64,000 bases of DNA, taken from Melolontha melolontha. Lineage: Eukaryota > Arthropoda > Insecta > Coleoptera > Scarabaeidae. A model generated the notes under the pieces. That model was not told the DNA's origin. It saw only the letters and a list, made by a program, of their open reading frames with translations, and made no database searches. Both the position numbers and the translations under genes were made by a program. Shown here piece after piece: positions 22,973 through 34,128 of the stretch (the stretch's first letter is position 1; each line of letters opens with the position of its first letter). The DNA lies in NCBI GenBank assembly GCA_935421215.2, contig OW285237.1, positions 18,843,729 through 18,907,728 of the forward strand, read 5' to 3'.

Positions 22973-23933
22973 TCACTGCCTATCTCCTTTCATAGCCAAT
23001 TTATTCATGAGTCAATTTGAAGCAGAATTTAAAAATAACGCTAAATATTTCCCGAGAGTCTGGATTAGGTACGTAGATGACATTCTCGCGATCTTTGATA
23101 CACGGAAATGCGAATTAGACATGTTCGTTAATCAATTAAATTTGAAATTTTCGACGATTAAATTTACGGTGGAAAAGGAACACAATGGCAGGATACCTTT
23201 TTTAGATATTTTACTGACTAGGAATAAACATAATATAGAAATCGACATTTTCCGGAAAGAAACCAATGTTAATAGATTCATCATCGCGGATTCAAATCAT
23301 AGTTATCAACATAAGACAGCTTCCTTTAATTTCTTAGTCAATCGGTTACTATATTTTCCGTTAACAAAAGAGAGATATGAAATAGAACTGGATTTCATTA
23401 AAAATATCGCGACATATAATGGCTTTGACATAGAAATAATCCATAAATTAATTAGAAAAACAAAAATAAAAAATACAATCCGCGAATCCACAAGTTTGAT
23501 ATCTCAAAGTAACCAGGAGAAAAAGTACATGTGTTTACCATACCACCCCATCACGAAAAACATAAATAAAGTTGTGAAAGAAAGAGGTCTCCAAGTTGCC
23601 TTTCAGTCCGAAAATACTATCAAAAGTCTCCTAGGGAATACTAAAGATAGAGTTAATTTTAATTCGAAATCAGGCATATACGAAATTAGTTGCGATGATT
23701 GTAATTTGAAATATATAGGCCAAACAAAACGACCAATAATAACCCGGTTTAAAGAACACATATCACATATTAAATACAATAGACCAGATAAATCTAACGT
23801 TGCCAACCATGCTTTAAGTACATTACACAATGTGTCGATTAAAGGGTTAAAGCTTTTAAAGGGCATAAATAACCCCCGCGATCTTGACGCCTACGAAAGC
23901 ATTCATATCGCTAAAACAAACAACATTCCATGA
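22929..23933 (+). CDS. Penelope-like RT (partial) + GIY-YIG endonuclease
   Basis: Longest intact open frame of the retroelements here, about 320 residues from the truncation point near 22,970. It starts inside RT motif B (LSPFIANLFMSQFEAEF) and continues to the catalytic box VWIRYVDDILAIFD. IPFLDILLTRNKHNIEIDIF follows, then the Penelope-specific linker. The GIY-YIG endonuclease is GIYEISCDDCNLKYIGQTKR with ITRFKEHISHI. Penelope elements use this nuclease for target-primed insertion. The N-terminal half, including RT motif A, is missing, so it cannot be a full enzyme. The first few dozen residues before LSPF belong to the antisense minus copy. It has no internal stop, which suggests a fairly recent insertion. 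Confidence 0.9.
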   Translation: MIVFSDRKATWRPFFHCLSPFIANLFMSQFEAEFKNNAKYFPRVWIRYVDDILAIFDTRKCELDMFVNQLNLKFSTIKFTVEKEHNGRIPFLDILLTRNKHNIEIDIFRKETNVNRFIIADSNHSYQHKTASFNFLVNRLLYFPLTKERYEIELDFIKNIATYNGFDIEIIHKLIRKTKIKNTIRESTSLISQSNQEKKYMCLPYHPITKNINKVVKERGLQVAFQSENTIKSLLGNTKDRVNFNSKSGIYEISCDDCNLKYIGQTKRPIITRFKEHISHIKYNRPDKSNVANHALSTLHNVSIKGLKLLKGINNPRDLDAYESIHIAKTNNIP

Positions 23934-24271
23934 ACGATAATATAGCACCGATTCCCTTCACTTGTCTCTTTTCATTCTTAGAACCATAAAAGGGTCATCG
24001 ACGTTTTAAATTGAAGTATTAACACATGTTGAGTGCCGTTTCCTTAAGAGAGGTAATTTTTGTCGATCTTTCGTTCGATATATTTCAAATTGGAGTATAA
24101 ACATATGTGAATGCCGGTTCCCTAAGAGAGGTAAGTTTGTAGACCTTTTTCGTTAGATATATTTGCATGTTTAAATTAGTCTATACGTGGACGCCGTGTA
24201 AAGTAGTTGTTGCGTAAGCGGTGTTCAAGCTTGACTGTGCCCCATGTGCGACACCTTGATTAGTGGTTTTA

Positions 24272-24314
24272 TCTACTGATGATGACAACTTAGTTGTCTA
24301 AATACGTATTTAGG
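24272..24314 (+). ncRNA. Hammerhead-like motif, Penelope copy C, core mutated
   Basis: Same layout as copies A and B, with helix I TCTA/TAGG, CTGATGA and helix II GACAAC/GTTGTC. The GAAA core reads TAAA, replacing the invariant G12. Self-cleavage would be expected to be lost. Confidence 0.5.
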
Positions 24315-25188
24315 ATACGATTAATAATTGTGGTAAGGGGTTATATACCTTTTTTACGCATATTTAAATAATAAAGAAAGCGTTATATGTAAATCATAAA
24401 ATTTACGTTAGTAAATGCAAAATCAAATGTAAACAAAATTATCTAGGCTTCCCCTTCCTGTTACGGGAGGTGCCGCTTAAAATTTACATAATTTTTTATT
24501 TCTTTTCGGTTGAGCTATCCCTGGGCAGAAAAAATTGGAGGGTGGGCAGTAAACAGCAACTTTCGAATTTCCAACCCTTTGTCTAAATAATGTATGAATT
24601 ACCAGTTCGTATAGAGTGTGAATAGTAGGAATTCCAAATTTTATTTTTAATAGTAGTCATGTGCACGCGTAAGCCTCAAGAGTTATCTTAAATTGAAAAA
24701 GACAATAGCCACTTTATGTTTACCCCGACCGTTAAAAGTGATAGTGCGGCATTGTACGCGTCAAAGCTGTTTATTTAAGATATTATTCAAGCACAGTCAT
24801 TTTATGAAACATTAGTAAATTGTGCGTCACCCTGCGTAATTTAAAATTTCCAAGGTATTACAAAGACTCTTATTTAAAAAATGGCAGCTCTGCTTCGTTC
24901 ATCAAAGACATCTCATAAAAAAACGCAGTTTAAGTATAAGGTTATGGTTGCATTTAAAAAAGTAAGTCAGTGCCTTTAAACGAGGAGTCACCTAAACAAT
25001 CGTAAATACGAGTGTACAGTGAAAGCGTTCGTTCAATCATGCCGAAAGTTAGTAGTGGTACATTAGCTTGGATAAAATCACAACTTTGAGTTTAACAGAA
25101 TCCTTTGAATATGTGCACGCATTTCAGCAATCATGTGCTAAAGTGTATGGTAAAATCGGACTTTGCATAAATAAAAAAATGTGTAAAT

Positions 25189-25377
25189 GTGATTTCGAAA
25201 AATACGGAATACGGTATATTAAAAGAAATTGCTAACATATTAAAAGGTGCTTTTAACGAAACATGTAGCTTAATTACGGAAACAATATATAGACTAAAAA
25301 GTGAGCCAATAACTTCAGTAGATGTGGAAAGGATATTTTCAGTATATGAACATATTGCTATGAATAGTGGTTTATAG
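25189..25377 (+). pseudogene. hAT dimerisation-domain relic (CGBP1-like)
   Basis: One short open frame ends SEPITSVDVERIFSVYEHIAM, the conserved C-terminal hAT block with the catalytic Glu. It resembles IITSLDVERSFSEYKHIF of the element at 37.6-39.4 kb. Sequence upstream from 24,880 has an ATG and Lys-rich open stretches, but I could not align it. The rest of the transposase is missing or unrecognisable. Confidence 0.6.
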
Positions 25378-25399
25378 ATTTAATCCACAACTAGTTTAC

Positions 25400-26740
25400 C
25401 CAACTAGGTTGATTTCCAAATATGAGACTTCTAACTTCTCGGGTTCCAATAAGGAAAGTCGTGACTTTTCTACAAAATTATTTAGCGCCAGTGAATTGTT
25501 CACACTACTATATGTACTTATTTTAGTTACTAAGCAATATTAACGTTATATCAAAAATAAAACACAGGATAAAATTTAAACTGAATATTTAATACAAAAA
25601 ATAAAAAAGAAAAAAGTCTATCTTTATAAAGTATAAAGATTATGTATTTTACAATAATACATGAGGTAAAATATATTCACTGTAAAATTGACAGCTAAGT
25701 GAATTAAAAAAACTTCCTTTTAATTACTCCGATCAAATTTATCTAAAAATAATAAAGTTTATTTTTAATTTCTCCCCAGAGAACCATACTGTATAATCAA
25801 ATCTGATACACGATCAAAATTTACACGTGCGCAAACTAACATGTACAAAAAAAACCTTTAATCCTCTCGAACAAACTTTTCAATTTATAATTATTACAAA
25901 GAAATGTTAATAATAATCTTTATTATTTATTTCTAAAAATTAAGACTCTTAACTAATTATTTTAATACAATTGAAATACACTTTTAAACGCTTTTTGTAC
26001 TAAGACGTCTTATGAATATAATTTTACTTACATAAAAAATATGCTGGAGACTAACTAGTAGGTGCTTATAACTTTTTATACCTCAAAATTTTTTACGAGA
26101 ATTCATCTCTACAATTCTACTACATCAATCAACACTTTTCAAACAATTAACCGGTTTAATTAAATATATTTGATTATATTTCATTCAAAGCAACCTTCTA
26201 CTATGCTATCTGAAATACGTCTCCCCCTCAATTATATTAGGTCCCAAGAACACATTCTACCGACCTCGGTAAAACAAGTTTTTTTTATCTTAGCACATTT
26301 AAATACATTTTAAAGCATATCGGATATACACATATATCCAAAAATAAAAGTACATTTATTTTAAACAATATTAAATTATTATTTTAGGAAAAATCCATAG
26401 GAATATGTTCCCAGATAAACGACATAATTTTTTAATAGAAAATTTTGAGAAATATTTGGTAATAAAGTGCTTTTATAATAATAAAAATTCACTATAAATT
26501 AATCATGTTTATTAATATTTTGATGTATTTTAAGATTTTGTTAAACTTTATTGGAATTTTAAATGTGTCGGTTTGTTATCTGCATTATAATATATTATCT
26601 TAGTACACCATATTTGTTTGTAATAAATTTTGTAATTTTGAATTATATTTTTATTTGGAATTTTCAGTTGCATATTTGTTCGATTTTTTTGCATATTTTG
26701 ACGAAGAAGCGTGTATACGCATATTTATAGTTTTTTTTAT
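25400..26740. other. Very AT-rich sequence, no gene
   Basis: Long A/T-dominated stretch with frequent stops in all frames. No repeat or element end that I can support until the ACCGGATTA-type terminus near 26,750. Confidence 0.3.
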
Positions 26741-26767
26741 GCATGTAATCCGGTCTTTAGTTATTAG

Positions 26768-27476
26768 TAGAGTGGACCAATTCGGAGCGAAAGCAGAGGC
26801 GTGACTAACGAATTGGTTCCCGCATGCGAAACATTATTAATATCTAGAGATATACTATCACGAACGGTGCTGTTATTATGTTAGATACAAAAAAATTGTA
26901 AGACGGTTTTTCTAGATTATGAAACGTTCTCGATGATACGTATAAAAAATAAAATCCAAAATGTTTGTAATTAGATGATTAAAAAAAAACTTACCGTCTT
27001 ATGCGTTTTCCGTGACTTGAAAATCTGGAGAAGCGCGATGAAATATTGTTAACATAAGGTGCGTCTCCAAAGTTATTTCTCATCATTGTACACAAATCAA
27101 ATAAGAACACTTCGTATTTTGTATCGGCACCAGTGTCTCTATATTTATGTCTTGCGCTATGCACGTGGCGTTGCAAATTTGATTTTGTTAAATGGTTTAT
27201 ATATATATTGCACACTAAACATTTTACATTTACCCCATTGTAAGATAAACTAGGATGCTTCTCAATACCCCTATTGACTAACTTTGATGATAGCGGTTTT
27301 TTTACTGTACGCTCCTTCAACATTATTAAATACACAGAATACACTTTCCTGCTGCTATTATACGTGTACACACGATGACCGTGAACAACATACTAAGTAA
27401 TCGTATGTGCGATGTGGCACGCGGGAACTAATTCGTTAGTCACGCCTCTGCGTTCGCTCCAAATTGGTCCACTCTA
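26768..27476 (-). mobile_element. 709-bp non-autonomous hAT with perfect 8-bp TSD
   Basis: Ends tagagtggaccaatt...aattggtccactcta, flanked by identical octamers gttattag at 26,760-26,767 and 27,477-27,484. The terminal inverted repeats extend about 60 bp (gaggcgtgactaacgaatt shared inward from both ends). It keeps only the N-terminal part of a transposase. The TIR is related to the full hAT at 37,576-39,425 (both begin tagag-cagacc or tagag-tggacc, then aatt), so it is likely an internally deleted relative. Confidence 0.9.
26991..27371 (-). CDS. Truncated hAT transposase N-terminus with C2H2/BED finger
   Basis: About 110 residues, open throughout, within the 709-bp hAT. It contains VNVKCLVCNIYINHLTKSNL with QRHVHSARH, a Cys2-His2 finger of the BED-like type used for binding transposon ends. 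TKYEVFLFDLCTMMRNN then resembles the start of the CGBP1-like hAT catalytic region. The related element at 37.6 kb has the same KCLVCNIY finger. All acidic catalytic residues are missing, so this could at most bind DNA. Whether it is translated is unknown. Confidence 0.65.
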   Translation of the reverse strand: MYTYNSSRKVYSVYLIMLKERTVKKPLSSKLVNRGIEKHPSLSYNGVNVKCLVCNIYINHLTKSNLQRHVHSARHKYRDTGADTKYEVFLFDLCTMMRNNFGDAPYVNNISSRFSRFSSHGKRIRR

Positions 27477-27489
27477 GTTATTAGACTCA

Positions 27490-27585
27490 GTCTGGTTTGA
27501 AAGATCAGTACTGAAAGTAATGAAAAAAAGGATCCTAAGTTAGAGCCTTGCGGAACTCCAGAAGTTGTAATGTAAGGGGATGAAA
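27490..27585 (-). pseudogene. LINE RT motif B fragment (split LINE, part 1)
   Basis: Minus strand encodes SSPYITTSGVPQGSNLGSFF, the RT motif B of the LINE group seen at 11.2 kb (TSGVPQGSNL). It lies directly outside the hAT target duplication. The thumb continuation is at 21,750-22,030 on the same strand. Confidence 0.7.
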
Positions 27586-27589
27586 AATA

Positions 27590-28770
27590 GTAAAGAATAT
27601 AAAAAGTAATAATTTTAAGAGTTTGTCAAAACAATGATCAAATTAACCCCTAAACTTTTCCTCCTTTTAAAATAAAACTCTTAATATAAAATAAAATGTA
27701 TAAATAGAATTGACATTTTTAATATTTAAATTACATCTACTTATCCCAATGTTGTACTAAGATACTATAACTAAATTTGTGTCAATCTGTCTATTTATTT
27801 ATTAGGGTTCCTTACATTAATTGCCATTTGCAGACAATGTAACATAATCCATTCCATACACGAATAACTTATGTCTCTTGCATGTTTATATTTTAATTCA
27901 GAACATTATTTACACAAAAATGCAAAGAAATATCAGGTCCATTTTCAAATATGTCATCACTGGAAATTGTCCTTTTCAGCTTAACGAGTTTTGCGCATTA
28001 TTTTCGTTTTGATGGAAATAAGAAAAACGAAATCGTTTTGAATTATTGAAGCAAATGGTTAACCCACACAATATGTACCTATTCGTAAATACACGTTACA
28101 TATACCGAAGGAATTTATGTACTACACGTGCATGTATTCGTAAAATACACAGACAGAGACGTTCACTAAATATACATGTTTAAGCGCGTTCACTGGTCGA
28201 GAAAATACTAATGCTCTCCGTGTATAAAGGAAATATGTTTTCAAAAGCGTGCTCGCAAGCATAGCCTATGCTATGCAGTGAATGTTTTCATGTCTATATA
28301 TGTACGTTTATATATATATACATAGTATAAAAAAGGGCGGTTAAAATTGAAATGGAAGAAGAAGAAATGAAAATTTTGAAAGAGCACGATTGAATGTGAA
28401 CGAAATGTGTTGATTTAGAGTTCTACGAAGTGGAAATGCGACAAGCGCAATACAAGTAAAAATGCAGACCCGAATGTAAATGCTTTAGAAAATGATAACA
28501 TTTAGAAATAAGAAAAGCAAAACGAATCGGCGTTTCTGTCGGATTATTTCTGGCCATTAAAAGAAAAATGTTTTGGTTACAAATTTTCGGGTATTTAAAA
28601 AAAAATCAGCATACGGCTGGCGAAGTCAAATTTCCAAGTTTTTTAATTCGCGATGACAGGTTCGTTTTTGCAAAACTTTTAGCACATATTATCGATTTAT
28701 CTTTAATAACACTAGCCGACACGATATTTATAACTGACTTAACAATCTAAAATTTTAGTACTTTGCATTG
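27590..28770. other. AT-rich intergenic sequence
   Basis: No gene recognised. A small open frame at 28,568-28,750 has no domain. A short TA-rich patch lies at 28,306-28,325. Confidence 0.3.
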
Positions 28771-28776
28771 TTTTAA

Positions 28777-31354
28777 CCTTTATGTGACTGGGAAAAATAA
28801 CACCTTCTAATGACGACGTAGGTACCCGGGTACCCCACGTTGTATATACGTTGCAGCTATACATATACGGGAGACAGTGGTGGAGAGACATAAACTGCGC
28901 TGTTATGAACAAGATTAGACATGTCTGAAAATCAGTAACCGTCCATTTTTCGAAGTGCTCGTATATAATTAGTTCGCTACAGTACATTTACTAAATATTT
29001 TCAGTGTTTTTGGTAATAACAAGTGCAAATTTTATTATTTTTATCGGAGTGTGTGATAATACGCCTGGTCCTAGTTCGGGTTCATTTACAAAACCAAGAT
29101 GGAGGAGAACCAGGTATGATATAGAAGTTAATATAATTACAAATCCTGTATGAGTAAAAGTAATAGTAATAATAAGAACGTAATGTGATATTTTATGGTT
29201 TTCAGACTGATATCAGTAGAATTACTAGCAGCAGCGGAAGAAGCGTTAGAGGAAGAGCCATTTACTGCTTCGGATGAAGACGAATACATTCCGGAAATCT
29301 AATCTGAAGAATCTGATGCAGAAATAGAACCTGTAATCGAACAAGAGGAACCTTATTCAGATGAAATTAGTGATGAAGAAGAAACGCCTGCACAGCCTAC
29401 TATTTTAGTTGCTAAAGATGGAACTCATTGGACTAATACTCCATTACCACAAGCGCAGACAATTAGCCGAAATATCTTGCGCGAAAAATGTGGCGCACCA
29501 AGTTTTAGTGCATTATATACTACTCAAGAAACTTTTAAATCTATCATGTCCAATTAAATTTGTACCATAATTTTAAGGGAAACTAATAGAAAAGGCACAC
29601 AAGTAACTGGAGATTATAATGAAAAACAAGCTCAAAAGTACAAAGATTCTAAGCGGCAACCACCACCACGAAAGTTTTTCAAGGCATTTACTGAAGAGGA
29701 ATTCGATGCATTTTTAGGAATCCTAATTGCAGCTGGTGTACATAAATCTAATAAGAAACATATATCTGAAATGTGAAAACTTGAATCCTTACCTCTTATT
29801 CGTGCGGCTACGTCTCGTGATCGCTTCATCGCTTCGAGTTTTCACGATTTATTCGTTTTGATAATCAGAATATACGTGCTGAACGATTTAAAAGTGACAA
29901 AGCTGCTCCAATTCGCGATATATGGATAATGCTAAATAGTAATTTAGAAAACAACTGTAAGCCGTCTGAATGCATAACGGTCGATGAGCAATTATTTCCT
30001 TATAGAGGACATACAAAATTTACCCAATACATTCCTTCAAAACCGGCAAAGTATGGGATAAAAATTTTTTGGGCTTGTGATGCGGCAAACTTACCTTTAC
30101 AGGGTAAAATTTATACTGGAAAACCACCAGACGGTGAACGGCAAGTGAATATTGGAGAGCGTACAGTTCTAGATTTAGTTACTAAATATAAAGGTTCTGG
30201 AAGAAATATAACGACAGACAACTTTTTCACAAGTTTACAGTTGGCTCATAACCTAAATTCTTGGAACTTAACTTTAGTAGGAACCGTTCGAAAAAATTAA
30301 ACTTTTCTTCCATCCAATATGCAATCCAATAAAAGTGGAGTTATTAATTCCACTAATTTTGCATTTACTAAAAGAGCAACTATATGTTCGTATGTTCCCA
30401 AAAAGAACAAATCTGTCATCCTATTATCATCAATGCATACAACAGGCAAAGTAGAACATACTGGTACTGCAAAACCCGAAATTATTAAATATTATAATAA
30501 AACCAAAGGCGGCGTCGACACGATGGATAAAATGTTATCAGAGTATACAGTAAAGCGTAGAACAAATCGTTGGCCCCTAGCATTTTTTTACAATATGGTC
30601 GACCTTGCTGCTGCACGGAGTGCATACATAATTTACACGGAGCACAATCCTAGGCTTACATCAACCGACCGACGACGGATATTTTTGAAAGATCTTGCAA
30701 ACGAGTTATGCATGTCTGCTGTACTAACTCGAAGCAGTATTCCAAGAGTTTTGGGCAATCATTTTACACGTACGTCACTAGAAATGGTTCTTGGACGCCA
30801 AATTACACAACCAGTCGATACAGCAGTCAGAGATCAATCATCTCGAGATACTTCTGGGCGTATTTTGGTAGTTGGAAAATGTTACATTTGCCGGGAATTG
30901 AATCACAGACAAAGAAAAATGCGAAAAGCATGTAATTCTTGTTCAAAACCAGTTTATAATGAGCATTCTGTTACTAAGGCCGTATGCGATACCTGTAACC
31001 GACAGGCAGTTTAATCCTATTATTATTTATTTTCGTTCTTTTTATACATCTTTTTTATAACATATATAAATACAAAAATGTAAATATGCTACTTTTGTTC
31101 TTTCACATCCATCCATATGTAATTTTAAATGGAGGTACTCGGGTACCCATACCGGTCTTAGAGGTTGTAATAATTTCGGATGCCATTTTTTCGTTAAAAA
31201 TTAAATCTAAATAACGAAGTTTATATAATAAAATGTAATATAAAACAAGTTTAGAGATGTCACAGAATTTCCAAGCTCAGCAAGTTCAAACACAAAAAAT
31301 TTTAATATTTAAATCTGAAAAAGGCACCCGGATACCCTTCAAGTCACATAAAGG
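28777..31354 (+). mobile_element. Full-length piggyBac element with TTAA target duplication
   Basis: Terminal inverted repeats cctttatgtgact at 28,777 and its complement ending at 31,354, each directly flanked by TTAA (28,773-28,776 and 31,355-31,358). That is the piggyBac target duplication. Subterminal copies of a tacccgggtacc-like palindrome lie near 28,830 and 31,140, and the right end carries cacccggataccc near 31,325. Length 2.58 kb is typical. It encodes the transposase listed next. Confidence 0.95.
29080..31014 (+). pseudogene. piggyBac transposase, triad intact, five lesions
   Basis: Cuts and pastes its element at TTAA. An acidic N-terminus (FTASDEDEYIPEI, EPYSDEISDEEETPAQP) leads to the DDE core: CITVDEQLFPYRG (first Asp), NITTDNFFTSLQLAHNL (second Asp) and YYNKTKGGVDTMDKML (third Asp). 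The C-terminal Cys-rich finger is CYICRELNHRQRKMRKACNS with CSKPVYNEHSVTKAVCDTC. A likely 5' intron, gtatga...ttttcag at about 29,114-29,206, joins RWRRT to RLISVELLAAAEE in phase. Lesions: stops after YIPEI, IMSN, ISEM and VRKN, and one frameshift near 29,833. The true start codon is not clear. Confidence 0.9.
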
Positions 31355-31358
31355 TTAA

Positions 31359-33733
31359 ACATAAAAACTGTATTCTAACATTTTCAAAATAATATTTTTA
31401 TGTGTTTTCAGTAAGATTAATGTAAAATTTAAAATTAAAAAAAGTATTGTAACAAGCTCGGACATGTTCGCAGCTATTCCGTGAAGGGCAGAGGCAACTA
31501 CTAAGGATACGACGTCGCCCATCCCAGAGCAATTATGAAATTCTTAAAATTCAAAACGGAAATTCAAGAGTCAAAACCGATACCAAGAAAATATACGAGT
31601 TCCCGTTGTCCTTCGGAATCGCAGAGGTCAGTGGATGACGGTAATTAAAGATAATTCGTCGGATGTAGATTCGTTGATGAGATGAAAGTGTCTGGGGTCT
31701 GGACTACTACTTTCGGAGGGCTGCAATAGTCCGTATTCGTGCTCCAGAATTACCAATCATAGAAACTCAGGCAACAAAGGTTTTCTTTCCTTTTCCCCCC
31801 ATTTATTCGAAAAGGGTATTCCGCAATCCCAAACTGATAACAAATTTTGCGACTTTTCAAACTGCGCAGAATTACGTCACTTTATTACCTTGAAGAGTGC
31901 AATCGAAAGCACCAACTGACACACCATGCTCACTTACGGCACGTCAACGAATGAATCTCTCCCCACCTGCAACTAAACATCGCCAGCAGTCGGGAGGGTG
32001 AATATACCATAGAAACAAAATTACACAGATGGCGACAACGTATTTGAGAAAATTAAAATGATGAAATTCAAGCGAACCGAATATACCGGGCGATAAAACG
32101 TCAAGTAGATATGTAAAGAAATTTAAAACGTAACAAACTGTGCAACCCAATAGGAATCAAGGTAGTGGAAATTGATGTATCTATGGACTAGGTCGGCCGG
32201 TTGCTAACTGCATCTGAAGGAATGAAATGACGGCGCGCCGACTTTCAAATCCTCAAACTAGAGATTATAAGAAAAGCGGCCGGATGCAACTAAAATGCAA
32301 AATCCCACAAACACTATGAATTAAAACTTTTGTTACTTTGTCGTGGTCATATGAAATCCTCTTAATGCAGCTTGTACGCATCGCATAAGTTTAATTACAC
32401 AAGCATGCAGCGTGATACTCTTGACTGGTGACGGTTCTTAATTAATGTTCTGGATGCTTTAGTCCCCTTATTTCCAGGTCGAACAACGGATTTTCCCCGA
32501 ATGGCATCATTTGGGGAATACCCAGCAATAAGCATAAATGAAAGATGGCGTAACACATACAAGAACGCAATACTGAGGGGAATACTTTGTTTTAAACACA
32601 AAAAAAAATTGTGCGAAATTATGAAGAGTGCTGCAATAAGAAAAACGCTTTTCGAGTGTAGCAAAATACAAACCCTAATACATAAATATCGCATGTGTAG
32701 AAACAAATTTGTTAAGAAAAGAATATGCTTTGTTTATTACAATTAAATAAAGTTGAACGCTCAAGAAAGAACCGATTGTTCTTCTGTCGGTATTCTAGAA
32801 TAATCATTCGACAAATGCTACCTACTATCATCCCTTCCTTTAAGTGATAACGAATGCAAATTCGCAAAGCGCTCTATTAATACGTAAACGCTCCCATGTG
32901 ATAGAGATATCAGTCCACAGCCCAATCGGGAAACACGAAGGCAGCATTGACACCGAGACCCGGAGCTTTCTTTCCCCAATTCGAGTTGCTTCGCAATCGA
33001 GTTCGTTTTAAGCGTGCCTTGAATCTATTATATGACGCACTCACTACTACAAACGGATTCACATCCTTCACCGCAAGCTATTAGTGACAGTTCTTGTTAC
33101 CGAGATTCTAATTAAATCGTGCCAAATTAATGACTTAATTATTTTTCCTCCTTCATTACTCAGGTGTCGCTTTTGCGCGTCTAGTCTTTTCTTCTTGGTT
33201 TTCTTCGTTGTCTTATTATTATTCCTACGCAGTATTATCTATCTTAATAGTCGCTCACGTGTTCCCTTCAAATATGTCTTTCCTGCCTGTCACTGCTGTA
33301 TATTCCAGGGGATGATTTTACATGTACATTTTAGATTAGTAGGCAGATATCAAAGCGAAATTTCCGATCCCATGTACTATATACGAGATGTGACGATTTA
33401 AGTGCCGAAAAGTAAATTACATAAGTATTCATTTTTTAACATAATACTACTGATCCGTGTCTAAGTTTTTCTTTCGTGGTGTATATATTGCGATCTAATG
33501 TCTTAATCTGATAGCATGCCAAGACTCCAGGAGTGCCTAGAGTACGAGGGCGACCTGAAATGTTTACGAAATCGACAAGAAAAACACGAATTAAGAAATA
33601 CTGAAAAAACAAGCCTATCAACGCGAGGAAACGTACAGACGACCGTTTCGTTCTAATTGGAACTTCTCAATGTACGGCATTCCCTTTCGGTGACGACCTT
33701 GCTTTTTCATTTCTATACTTTCTGTATATATAG
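31359..33733. other. Unassigned sequence
   Basis: Somewhat less AT-rich than its surroundings at 31,450-31,900 and 32,880-33,020, but no domain, splice pattern or repeat that I recognise. Open frames at 32,395-32,746 (both strands) and 33,084-33,401 look accidental. If a host exon is present in the window this is a plausible place, but I cannot support one. Confidence 0.25.
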
Positions 33734-34096
33734 TTAACATTTGGAATTTACTGCAAGTGAGAATTAATGAATATTACATCACATTCTTACATGTAAATGT
33801 CGACTTATTTAATGCGTATAAATCTACAATCCGTCAAACTAAGTTTGTACTAGTATGCAGAACACACTCTTTCGCGACAACGAACTTCCTGGTAGTTAGG
33901 TTAATTAAGAATTAAGAAATCTTAATTAACCTAACTACCAGGAAGTTCGTTGTCGCGAAAGAGTGTGTTCTGCATACTAGTACAAACTTAGTTTGACGGA
34001 TTGTAGATTTATACGCATTAAATAAGTCGACATTTACATGTAAGAATGTGATGTAATATTCATTAATTCTCACTTGCAGTAAATTCCAAATGTTAA
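33734..34096. repeat. Perfect palindrome, 176-bp arms, 11-nt spacer
   Basis: Left arm 33,734-33,909 and right arm 33,921-34,096 are exact reverse complements over all 176 bases as far as I can read. The spacer is aattaagaaat. Arms contain ordinary mixed sequence with no ORF. The right arm runs directly into the 3' flank of the mariner at 34.1 kb. It could be a real hairpin-derived inversion duplication or an assembly or library chimera. Confidence 0.9.
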
Positions 34097-34128
34097 GAAA
34101 AACACGGTTTTGGTGTGGTTTTTCATTT

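Larger units (their letters stand above)
22161..24356. mobile_element. Head-to-head Penelope-like pair, one insertion
   Basis: Two 5'-truncated Penelope-like copies joined by their truncated ends near 22,970: a minus copy (22,161-22,975) and a plus copy (22,970-24,356). Both outer ends are the element's 3' terminus, reading ggtatataaccccttaccac inward. The whole block is flanked by 13-mers cgcatacttaaat (22,148-22,160) and cgcatatttaaat (24,357-24,369), 12 of 13 identical, which look like a target-site duplication. That implies the inverted pair integrated as a unit. Penelope elements are known for inverted and partly tandem copies. Confidence 0.85.
22034..26757. mobile_element. Composite region bounded by ACCGGATTA repeats
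   Basis: accggattataggcatattt at 22,036 and, reading inward from the right, agaccggattacatgcat near 26,757 match the ends of the 197-bp MITE at 13.4 kb. Between them lie the Penelope pair (22,161-24,356) and a hAT C-terminal relic (25,189-25,377). This could be one old autonomous relative of that MITE with later insertions, or two unrelated family members. The left end lacks the expected taaag, and I could not define a target duplication. Confidence 0.35.

Noticed and set aside
28820..28840. ggtacccgggtacc palindrome as an independent regulatory site
   Set aside because: It is a subterminal motif of the piggyBac element, with related copies at the other end (31,140 and 31,325).
32395..32746. 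Overlapping ORFs on both strands
   Set aside because: No recognisable domain on either strand. Antisense overlap suggests chance.
31450..33060. Possible host gene exon in a less AT-rich stretch
   Set aside because: No open frame with a known domain, no consistent splice sites, no codon signal that I could see.
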